Part shown: positions 1 through 7,665 of the stretch, piece after piece
Layout of the letters: the number at the start of each line of letters is the position of its first letter
How positions within the stretch are numbered: the stretch's first letter is position 1
NCBI GenBank assembly: GCA_002307295.1
Contig: DBTY01000023.1
Span: forward strand, 1 to 52,359
Source of the DNA: Ignavibacteriales bacterium UBA1304
GTDB taxonomy: Bacteria > Bacteroidota > Ignavibacteria > Ignavibacteriales > Ignavibacteriaceae
DNA: 52,359 bases
Reading direction: 5' to 3'
Notes under the pieces: model-generated
What the model was told of the DNA's origin: nothing
What the model saw: only the letters and a program-made list of their open reading frames with translations
The model's database searches: none
Made by a program: the position numbers and the translations under genes

Positions 1-44
1 GCAATTTGGGTTAAAAAGGAGGGGATAACTTTTAAATAAGATTC

Positions 45-67
45 GTAGCGGCAGACTTTCAGTCTGC
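45..67 (+). repeat. REP-like hairpin with 5' GTAG
   Basis: GTAG at 45-48 is followed by a perfect 7-bp stem, GCAGACT (51-57), loop TTC, AGTCTGC (61-67). A GTAG or GGAG tetranucleotide just 5' of a short palindrome is the known layout of REP elements mobilised by RAYT (TnpA-REP) transposases. Similar GTAGC-headed units occur at 85-156 and 50418-50442. No transposase gene is in the window, so mobility is inference. Confidence 0.5.
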
Positions 68-84
68 TGCATAATATTGCTTTT

Positions 85-156
85 GTAGCCGCGAACTTTT
101 CGCTTCGATAAGCGGAACCTGAGCCTGTCGAAGGTCAGCAAACAAGTCTGCGGCTA
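85..156. repeat. Inverted pair of REP-like units with an internal repeat
   Basis: TAGCCGC (86-92, preceded by G to give GTAG at 85-88) is answered by GCGGCTA (150-156). The flanks continue to resemble each other in inverted orientation (ACTTTTCGCT against the complement of AGCAAACAAGT). Between them lies a second repeat type, CCTGAGCCTGTCGAAGG (118-134), whose reverse complement resembles the sequence at 38667-38692. The arrangement looks like a BIME-style pair of REP units enclosing another small repeat. Confidence 0.45.
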
Positions 157-206
157 TTTTATTTTATCACGGCGGACGCGGCGGCAACATATTCAAACAG
201 ACGGTA

Positions 207-227
207 GTAGTTTTAAGAAAAAACTAC
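207..227. repeat. Short perfect hairpin
   Basis: GTAGTTTT (207-214), loop AAGAA, AAAACTAC (220-227) form a perfect 8-bp stem. There is no T-run on the plus strand after it, so it is a poor plus-strand terminator. It again begins with GTAG and may belong to the same repeat-rich tract. The function is unknown. Confidence 0.3.
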
Positions 228-448
228 AATCATAAACTTTATAATCCGTCATTATACCGCTCCCACTTGTATAGATATATTATAAATCTAGACTATTTAC
301 TCAACAACCGGACAATAACGCGATAGGATAAATAAATTGATTTTGTTTGGATATTAATATTTATTTATATAATTTAGATTTAGTCTAAATAGAAATATTA
401 AGAAGACTACTTAAACATACGATTGCAAAAATAATTATAAAATGCATG
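228..448. other. Intergenic DNA upstream of the 41-aa ORF
   Basis: No convincing gene is seen here. Two small dyads are visible, TAGAT-N9-ATCTA at 272-290 and ATTTAG-T-CTAAAT at 378-390, either of which could be a protein-binding site for the small gene at 461. No clear -35/-10 pair was identified. Confidence 0.25.
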
Positions 449-460
449 AAGGAGGAAGCG

Positions 461-586
461 ATGAAAAAGTTAATTGCACGAATAATGCAAAACAAACAAA
501 AACCATTTTCATACCCGGTTATGAGCATGCTTGTTCTTGTCGCCGCAATAATCACGTATGCTTCAATTATTATCTCCGCAAAATAA
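461..586 (+). CDS. Small single-pass membrane protein, 41 aa, unrecognised
   Basis: An ATG at 461 opens a 41-codon frame ending in TAA at 584-586, preceded at about 7 bases by a strong Shine-Dalgarno core (AAGGAGG, about 449-455). The product starts MKKLIARIMQNKQKPF, a basic segment, followed by one hydrophobic stretch (about residues 19-39) and a final Lys. It therefore looks like a small inner-membrane protein with the N-terminus inside. A good intrinsic terminator lies 47 bases downstream (634-672), which supports an independent short transcript. No family is recognised. The sequence also resembles a signal peptide without a mature domain, so a leader-like role cannot be excluded. Confidence 0.6.
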   Translation: MKKLIARIMQNKQKPFSYPVMSMLVLVAAIITYASIIISAK

Positions 587-633
587 AATCAATTTAGTAA
601 ATAGTTACTAAATACAAAAAATTCATTACTGCT

Positions 634-672
634 AAAAGTCCGGATTGCCTCAGAAGCGTCCGGATTTTTTTT
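634..672 (+). terminator. Intrinsic terminator of the small ORF
   Basis: AAAAGTCCGGA (634-644) pairs with TCCGGATTTTT (659-669) over 11 bp with one G-T pair and a 14-base loop. The T-run continues to about 672. It ends the transcript of the 41-codon gene. Confidence 0.7.
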
Positions 673-858
673 GTTTTTCCAGAATTATTAGTCCTTTAAA
701 GTGTAGCAAAATGATACACGGTTCTCAAAAAAAGACACATCGGAAAATAATAAAAGCCCAAAACAGCACAAAAACGCAATATATTATGGCGCTTTTATTG
801 CAAAGAAGGGGAACTGGATCAAAAAATTGATTTAATTAATAATATAAGGGAAATAAAA

Positions 859-3800
859 TTGAAAAAATTATCCGTTTTTTTTGAACGTTCGACGGGAATG
901 TTTTTCATCATTTTTTTGCTTCTTGCTAATATGGCTTTTGCTTCAGATCCTAATGCGATTTTGAACAAGTGGAATGCAATAATTGTAAATAATATTACAA
1001 GCGTAAGCGAAATAGAAGGAAGGACTTTTGTTGGAGGTAATTACTCCATTTCAAACTCACACCAATTTGGATTTAAACTTAACGGAAATTCATCTTCTGA
1101 TGTGGTTTTTGCCGTTGCTGGAAACGTAACGACAAATGGAAATGCTAATATAAAGGTTTTTTACGGTAGCGCTGCCGTAACGACATCAGTATCAAATACG
1201 GCGTGGTTTAGCTTTCAGAATGGAGGCTCTTTAGCGGCTCCGAGCTCATGGCCTGCTGCAAATTCTCCAATTGCAGATATTACAGCGGCTTCCGTTTATT
1301 GGCAAACTTTAACTGCCAATAGTACGATTACGTATCCTACAAATCAGGATGGACCAGTTAAATTTAATTGTGCAACTGGAGCGGCTACTGCTATTTTTCA
1401 TGTAACTGACGATCAGGTTTTTAATAATTCATATGTTCAGCAGATTGAACTCAATGTGGATGAAACAGCTACCCAGACTATAATAATTAATGTTGAATCC
1501 ACTACGGGCAACATTAATTGGAATAAAGGCAATATGGTTGGGTTGTTTAATAACGATAAATGGCGTTCAAAGGTTATTTGGAACATCTACACAAAAGCTA
1601 ACAACGGAAAGATGGGAACAATTAACTTTAACTCCGGTTTTGGAGGAGCTTTAATTTCGCCATCTGCAACTGTTACCACAAACTCTAATATTGACGGCAG
1701 CGTAGTTGTAGCGAACATAAATATTAACAGTGAAATTCATAATCCTAACGGCGGATGGAGCGGTAATTTACCTACTCCTCCTTCAGATTGCAAGGATGCA
1801 ATTGGCGGTTATGTATGGAATGATAAAAATTTGAATTCTACTATCGAAAGCGGCGAGCAGTCGTTTCAGTCGGTAGCGGTAGAATTATTACAAAATAGCA
1901 GCGTTATTGCTTCTACCGTAACAGATAACGCGGGCAAATATACGTTTTCAAATCTTGCAAACGGAACTTACGATGTAAGATTAGCGGCTTCCAACTTTTT
2001 AAGCGGAGGCGTTTTTTATAATACAGACGCTTTAAAATGGTTTGCCGTAAATAATACTCAAACAATTTCTACTACTCTTAACTGCGCTGATAATCTTGCA
2101 GTTAATTTTGGTTATTATAAAACAGGAATTAATTTTACTAAAACTGTTAGCGCCGCTACGGCAAAACCGGGCAACGCAGTTACATACGCATTTAAAGTTG
2201 AAAACACGGGCGATATAAAGATTGCAGCTGGCATAGACATATCTGATAAATTGTTTAACGCTGTCAGCCCGTACAACATATATCATATTGCAACAATTGA
2301 CGCAGGTCAATCAGTTACATATACAAAAGATTATACAGTCTTAAATGCCGATTGCGGAAGCCTTGTTAATACTGCAAGCGTAAAAGCTTATCCAGTAGAT
2401 AATTCATATTATTTAACAGCTTCGTCTTCGGCTACGGTTGCTGTAGATTGCAGCGTTCCTGGAGTAACGGGATGGACTGGAAAAATTGGAGCTGACTCTG
2501 CTATATGCGAACAGGATTCAAAATGGATACCTGTTAACGCTTCGGTAAGCATTACTCCTAATCCTTCTATTGCATATCTGCAAACTGCATGGAGAATTGT
2601 AAAACCGGACGACGGCAGCGTTGATAACTCAACACATTATACTACTGTTAGTATTACAAAAGACACGGCGTTTTCTATCTCGGCTTTCTGGCCTGGAATA
2701 CGCCCGACTGATACGCTGGTAGAAATTCACTATGGCGTTAACGTTCTTGATAAAAACGGAAACGTAATTTCGAACGGAATTGGAAGAGACCTATACTGGT
2801 ACACATGGGTATGCCCGGCTCCAACGGTTAAAAAAACAGACGTTAAATTAGAAAAAACCGTTAGCAATGCGGCTCCTAAATATGGCGATAATGTAATTTA
2901 TACTATTAAGGCTACTAATACCGGCTCTGAAGAGGCAAAAGGTATTCAGGTAACGGATATTTTACCTGCGGCTTTGAAGTATGTTTCAAATAGCGCTTCG
3001 CAGGGACAATATAACGTAACTTCAGGTTTATGGACTGTCGGCAATATTGCCGCCGGAGCTTCTGCTACTTTAACTATAACAGTTCAGGTAAATAGCGATA
3101 GCGTTAGCAACTCTGTTTATGATCTTGGAGCTGCAAAAGGTTACAATCTGTTTGTAATTCAGGATTTAATTCAGCCTTCTTCTGACACAGAGGGAAAAGT
3201 TGCTGTCGGCCGCGACGCTTCTCTTGGCGGTTACAGCGTAGGCGATAAATTGCCTGCTAACAGCGGAGACGTTCTTGTTGTAGGCAGAAACCTGACATAT
3301 ACAACTGGAAGAGTTTATAACGGAAACGTTGTTTATGGCAACTCAACTAACCTGCCTTTGTATGCCGTATCTATCGACGGTACGCTTCGCAAAGACAGCC
3401 CTATCAATTTTTCATCTGCAAAAACGTATTTAGAAAATCTTTCTTCTACGTTAAGCAGTTATACTGCTAACAGCTCATATACTTTCCAATGGGGCGGTTT
3501 AACTTTAACAGGAACCGATCCTTATTTGAACGTATTCAAAGTTAACGCATCTGATTTCTCTTCGGCAAACAACTTAGAAATTGACGCTCCTAACGGTTCA
3601 GTCGTTTTAGTTAACGTCGGCGGTAAATCAGTTAGCTGGACTGGCGGATTGACAGTTAACGGTACGGCTAGTACAAATGTATTATATAATTTTTATGAAG
3701 CTGCAAGTTTGAACATACAGGGAATTGACGTTCGCGGATCAGTATTAGCTCCGTTAGCGGCAGTAAACTTTCCTAGCGGCGTTCAGAATGGTCAGATGAT

Positions 3801-5154
3801 ATGCCAGTCGTTAAAAGGTTCAGGACAGTTTAATAATTCTACTTTCCTTGGAAACGTTCCTTACGAAACTAAGATTACTAACACTGCTTCAATTACGGCT
3901 TCATTAACTACAGACACTGATTCTACTAATAATAAATCAAGCGTAGTAATTGTCGCTTCAAACGGCAGCGGTTCAGGCAGCGGCAATTCTGGCGGATCTG
4001 GTTCAGGCAGTACAGTATGGCAGCAGGTAAGCTCTTTTAATAGCGGTGAAATTGTTCTTGCTATGGCTTACAAAGGCTCCAATATGTATACTGGAACGTT
4101 GGGCGGCAAGATTTATAAATCTACCGATAACGGCGCTAACTGGACTGTAATTAACAGCAATATGCATGTAGGCTGGATTTGGTCTTTATGCTTCTCTAAC
4201 GACGTTTTATTTGCATCTACTGAACAGGGCGTTTACAAATATACAGGTTCAGACTGGACGTTAACCAAACTTTCAGGAATGGACGTCCGCGCAATTACAA
4301 CGGCTGACGGAGCTTTATATGCAGGCACATGGGGCTATGGAATTTATAAATCTACGGATAACGGCGCTTCATGGAACTCATTTAACGACGGCGTTGGAGA
4401 TTACAAAGTAATTCAATCATTATGCGTTGATAGCAGCGGCAACTTATTTGCAGGTTCTTTCTACGGCGGAATACTTAAAAAACGCGCCGGAGAAACCAAA
4501 TGGTACAAACATGACGTTGGCAACAACTTCATCTGGTCGCTTGCTTCTACTTCAAATGCTATCTATGCCGGTTTATACGGCGGCGGTCTTTACAAGAGCA
4601 CAGACGACGGCGAAAACTGGTCGCCGATAACTTCGCTTAACGTGCCGTTTATTTACTCTATCATAACTGATAAGAGCAACAACGTGTATGTAAGTTCATG
4701 GTCAAGCGGAGTCTTTGCTTCTAAAGACGGCTCTTCCTGGAAATCGCTTGGAATGGGCGACGCTGGAGTCAGCAGTATAATCTTAAGCGCCAATTCTACT
4801 CAGGTTTTTGCAGGCACAAAGAGCGGCAAATTATACGCTCTTGATAATACTCTTAATGTTACGGGCGTTAAACAAAACAGCGTAGTTCCTGCAAGTTTCA
4901 GTTTATCGCAGAACTATCCAAACCCATTTAATCCGTCTACTATTATTGGGTTTACAGTTCCAACAGCAGGAAACTATTCGTTAAAGGTTTATAATATGTT
5001 AGGACAGGAAGTTGCAAGTCTTGTAAACGGACAACTTTCAGCCGGCGCATACAAAATAAACTTTAACGCAAGCAATCTTGCAAGCGGAGTTTACATATAC
5101 AGATTAAGCGGAAATAAAGTTAATATCAGCAATAAAATGATGTTAATGAAATAG
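859..5154 (+). CDS. Large multidomain cell-surface protein with type IX sorting tail
   Basis: This is a 1431-aa secreted protein starting at TTG 859, with AAGGGA about 9 bases upstream. Visible domains in order: signal peptide (1-29, cut after FAS); a choice-of-anchor A beta domain (about 30-305); an SdrD-B-like domain (about 315-420, IGGYVWNDKN); a DUF11-like domain (424-535); an unassigned domain (535-655); the first part of a second DUF11 (658-748, LEKTV start); a second choice-of-anchor A domain (about 751-1003); the last strand of that DUF11 (ITNTASI to NNKSSVVIV, 1004-1033); a Gly/Ser linker (1034-1052); about six BNR/propeller repeats with the pattern STDNGxxW (1053-1335); and a T9SS sorting domain (1343-1431). 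The anchor domain thus appears nested inside a DUF11 domain. The role is probably surface adhesion or matrix building. The export route is inferred from the tail. Confidence 0.85.
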   Translation: MKKLSVFFERSTGMFFIIFLLLANMAFASDPNAILNKWNAIIVNNITSVSEIEGRTFVGGNYSISNSHQFGFKLNGNSSSDVVFAVAGNVTTNGNANIKVFYGSAAVTTSVSNTAWFSFQNGGSLAAPSSWPAANSPIADITAASVYWQTLTANSTITYPTNQDGPVKFNCATGAATAIFHVTDDQVFNNSYVQQIELNVDETATQTIIINVESTTGNINWNKGNMVGLFNNDKWRSKVIWNIYTKANNGKMGTINFNSGFGGALISPSATVTTNSNIDGSVVVANININSEIHNPNGGWSGNLPTPPSDCKDAIGGYVWNDKNLNSTIESGEQSFQSVAVELLQNSSVIASTVTDNAGKYTFSNLANGTYDVRLAASNFLSGGVFYNTDALKWFAVNNTQTISTTLNCADNLAVNFGYYKTGINFTKTVSAATAKPGNAVTYAFKVENTGDIKIAAGIDISDKLFNAVSPYNIYHIATIDAGQSVTYTKDYTVLNADCGSLVNTASVKAYPVDNSYYLTASSSATVAVDCSVPGVTGWTGKIGADSAICEQDSKWIPVNASVSITPNPSIAYLQTAWRIVKPDDGSVDNSTHYTTVSITKDTAFSISAFWPGIRPTDTLVEIHYGVNVLDKNGNVISNGIGRDLYWYTWVCPAPTVKKTDVKLEKTVSNAAPKYGDNVIYTIKATNTGSEEAKGIQVTDILPAALKYVSNSASQGQYNVTSGLWTVGNIAAGASATLTITVQVNSDSVSNSVYDLGAAKGYNLFVIQDLIQPSSDTEGKVAVGRDASLGGYSVGDKLPANSGDVLVVGRNLTYTTGRVYNGNVVYGNSTNLPLYAVSIDGTLRKDSPINFSSAKTYLENLSSTLSSYTANSSYTFQWGGLTLTGTDPYLNVFKVNASDFSSANNLEIDAPNGSVVLVNVGGKSVSWTGGLTVNGTASTNVLYNFYEAASLNIQGIDVRGSVLAPLAAVNFPSGVQNGQMICQSLKGSGQFNNSTFLGNVPYETKITNTASITASLTTDTDSTNNKSSVVIVASNGSGSGSGNSGGSGSGSTVWQQVSSFNSGEIVLAMAYKGSNMYTGTLGGKIYKSTDNGANWTVINSNMHVGWIWSLCFSNDVLFASTEQGVYKYTGSDWTLTKLSGMDVRAITTADGALYAGTWGYGIYKSTDNGASWNSFNDGVGDYKVIQSLCVDSSGNLFAGSFYGGILKKRAGETKWYKHDVGNNFIWSLASTSNAIYAGLYGGGLYKSTDDGENWSPITSLNVPFIYSIITDKSNNVYVSSWSSGVFASKDGSSWKSLGMGDAGVSSIILSANSTQVFAGTKSGKLYALDNTLNVTGVKQNSVVPASFSLSQNYPNPFNPSTIIGFTVPTAGNYSLKVYNMLGQEVASLVNGQLSAGAYKINFNASNLASGVYIYRLSGNKVNISNKMMLMK

Positions 5155-5179
5155 CTAAATCAGTATAACAGAATCTTCT

Positions 5180-5215
5180 AAAAAGCTCTGCCCCTAAAAA
5201 GGCAGAGCTTTTTTG
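5180..5215 (+). terminator. Intrinsic terminator after the surface protein
   Basis: AAAAAGCTCTGCC (5180-5192) pairs perfectly with GGCAGAGCTTTTT (5201-5213) over an 8-base loop, followed by T residues. It closes the 859-5154 transcript. Confidence 0.85.
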
Positions 5216-5536
5216 TAATATTTATGTGCATAACTTCGATTGACATTACATACAAAACTTCTTACATTATTAAATGTAATTAGTAATATGTTCAAAATAC
5301 GATTGAGTGATAATTTGATAAAAGCATAGTACTTTAATTATTTCTTTTTAGATTTAAAGAGAATTTTAATTTCAGCGGGAGAATAATTTTGGGAAAAAGA
5401 GCGGGAAATCCTTACAACATTTGCATTTCGTTAATGATTAAATACTGCTGTCAGTATGAAGAACTTAATAAAAATATACCTTTTATTTCGTCCTACATTT
5501 TTAACAAATAAATAAATTATCAAGGTAGAAAATACC
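5216..5536 (+). promoter_or_regulatory. Intergenic region with a possible promoter for the next gene
   Basis: No gene is seen in this 321-base stretch. TTGACA at 5240-5245 is followed after 17 bases by TACATT (5263-5268), a fair match to a primary-sigma promoter. It would leave a leader of more than 250 bases before 5537. An 18-codon frame at 5456 has no ribosome site and is not supported. Confidence 0.25.
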
Positions 5537-7636
5537 ATGCGACAGATTAAATATATTTTAATTGCTTGCCTATTGCTTTTTATTACTGCTTCAAATATTA
5601 TGGCCCAGTGGGTTCAGACAAAAGGGCCAAATGGCGGATTTATCGGTTGTTTATACTGTAACGGAGATAACATATTTGCCGGAACAGACTTTGGAGGCGG
5701 AGTTTTTCATTCTACAAATAATGGAGCAAGCTGGACTGCTATTAATAATGGAATGACTACAGTCCCAATAGAAGTATATTCTATTTTAGCTAGCGGTTCT
5801 AATTTATTTGTTGGGACTACTACTGGTCTTTATCGTTCTGTAGATAATGGCTCAAGTTGGGTCTTAATAACAAAAGGATTCCCAGCTTTTACTAATATTT
5901 ATTCTCTTGTTATTAGCGGTACTAATATCTTAGCTGGCGCCAATAATGGGCTTTATATTTCAACTGATAACGGAAATAATTGGGCTAAAAATAATAAAAC
6001 ATCAATCAATTCAGTACGTTCTCTCTTTGTAAACGGCGCTGATCTTTATGCTGGAGCATTTTCAAGCGTTTATAAATCAACAGATAACGGCGTTAGCTGG
6101 ACTACTGCAAATAATGGGTTACCATCTGATGTTATTACAATCTCTTCTTTTGCAGCTAACGGTTTCAATCTCTTTGCGGGATCCTATGCAAAAGGCATGT
6201 ATCGGTCTACTAATAATGGCGCAAACTGGACTCCAATTAATAACGGATTGCCAAACAGTTTTATAGCCTCTGTTGTTATCAAAGATTCTATTCTCTATGC
6301 AGCAGTTTATGGAGGAGTTTACGTTTCAACTAATAATGGAGATAGCTGGAACCCAATAAATAATGGTTTAACAAACTCCGATGTTCGCGCCTTAATTGTA
6401 AGCGGCGGAAATTTATTTGCAGGCACGAGCGGAAGCGGAGTTTTTCTTTCGACTAACAACGGAGCTGACTGGATCGACATAAACGATGGCATAACGAACG
6501 CTTATATTACATCCTTTGCCGTAAGCGGTTCTAACATTTTTACTACAACATGCTGCGGAGATATATACATTTCGACGGATAATGGAGATAGCTGGTTGCG
6601 TAAAAATATTAACTTGTCTGGCGTTATAGCTCTTGCTATTAGCGGAAATAATATATTTGCTGGAACCGACCATGGAGCATTTCTTTCAACTAATAATGGA
6701 ACGAGTTGGAATGAAATTAATAATGGTTTAGAAAATTCTAAAATAGACGCTCTTATTGCAAAAGATTCAACCCTCTTTGCAGGGACTATTTACGGGACTT
6801 ATCGCTCGGCTAACAATGGAAAAGAGTGGACTAAGATTAATAATGGTCTTATGACGAAAATAGTTACAAGCAGGTTTTTTATTAACGGAAATAATCTTTT
6901 TGCAGATACTGAACTTGGGGTTCTTCTTTCTACTGATAACGGAGACAGTTGGTCAAAAGCTAATAATGGCTTGCCATATGGCAATTCAGTTTATTCATTT
7001 GCCGCAATAGATACAAGTATATTTGCTGGAGCTCTTTATGGAGGAGTTTATCGCACAAATAATAATGGCCAGAATTGGGATAGAGTCTGTAATGGCATGC
7101 CAAATATCACGACAATTTACTCTCTTGTTGTTAGCGGTTCCAATTTGTTTGCTGGCGCTTATGGCGGCAGCGTATATCTTTCCACAAATTATGGAACTAA
7201 CTGGACTGATATAAGTAATGGTTTATTAAATGATAGTTCATCGTTTAATCAAATTTATGCTCTTGCTGTCAGTGGCGAGAATATATTTGCTGGAACTGTA
7301 GGAGGCGGAGTATGGAGAAGACCTTTAAAAGAAGTAATTACAACAGTAGAAGTGCATCAGGCAACTATTCCTCATTCTTATTCTCTTGAACAGAATTATC
7401 CTAATCCATTTAACCCGTCTACTACTATAAGCTATCAACTGCCCAAAGCTTCAAAAGTTGTACTGAAAGTTTACGATGTTCTTGGACAGGAAATAATTAC
7501 TCTTGTAAATTGCGATATGGAGGCTGGCGTTCATTCGGTTACGTTTAACGCAGGCAAGCTGGCAAGCGGCGTTTATCTTTACAGACTTGACGCTGGCAGT
7601 TTCTCTCAAAGCAGGAAAATGATATTGACGAAGTAA
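5537..7636 (+). CDS. Secreted propeller-like repeat protein with type IX sorting tail
   Basis: This 699-aa protein has a signal peptide (about 1-23, cut before QWVQT). Thirteen tandem repeats of about 40-45 residues follow, each built on the pattern SGxNLFAGT-xxGVYxSTNNGxSW-xxINNGL, plus a closing half repeat (about 585-605). The (S/T)xDNGxxW boxes are BNR/Asp-box-like, as in YCF48 and sortilin propellers, and 13-14 blades would suggest two stacked seven-bladed propellers. Residues about 612-699 are a T9SS sorting domain (QNYPNPFNPSTT). No catalytic residues are evident. The same repeat type occurs near the C-terminus of the preceding protein (1053-1335 there), so the two genes are probably related by domain sharing. 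The surface ligand or function is unknown. A 54-base strong stem-loop is not seen after the stop; the next gene is convergent, 29 bases away. Confidence 0.85.
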   Translation: MRQIKYILIACLLLFITASNIMAQWVQTKGPNGGFIGCLYCNGDNIFAGTDFGGGVFHSTNNGASWTAINNGMTTVPIEVYSILASGSNLFVGTTTGLYRSVDNGSSWVLITKGFPAFTNIYSLVISGTNILAGANNGLYISTDNGNNWAKNNKTSINSVRSLFVNGADLYAGAFSSVYKSTDNGVSWTTANNGLPSDVITISSFAANGFNLFAGSYAKGMYRSTNNGANWTPINNGLPNSFIASVVIKDSILYAAVYGGVYVSTNNGDSWNPINNGLTNSDVRALIVSGGNLFAGTSGSGVFLSTNNGADWIDINDGITNAYITSFAVSGSNIFTTTCCGDIYISTDNGDSWLRKNINLSGVIALAISGNNIFAGTDHGAFLSTNNGTSWNEINNGLENSKIDALIAKDSTLFAGTIYGTYRSANNGKEWTKINNGLMTKIVTSRFFINGNNLFADTELGVLLSTDNGDSWSKANNGLPYGNSVYSFAAIDTSIFAGALYGGVYRTNNNGQNWDRVCNGMPNITTIYSLVVSGSNLFAGAYGGSVYLSTNYGTNWTDISNGLLNDSSSFNQIYALAVSGENIFAGTVGGGVWRRPLKEVITTVEVHQATIPHSYSLEQNYPNPFNPSTTISYQLPKASKVVLKVYDVLGQEIITLVNCDMEAGVHSVTFNAGKLASGVYLYRLDAGSFSQSRKMILTK

Positions 7637-7665
7637 AATGAAATATAGAAATATGTTGGCGCGCG

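Noticed and set aside
645..830. 61-codon open frame after the small membrane gene
   Set aside because: It starts at TTG inside the terminator loop, has no ribosome site and encodes a low-complexity Lys/Gln-rich peptide.
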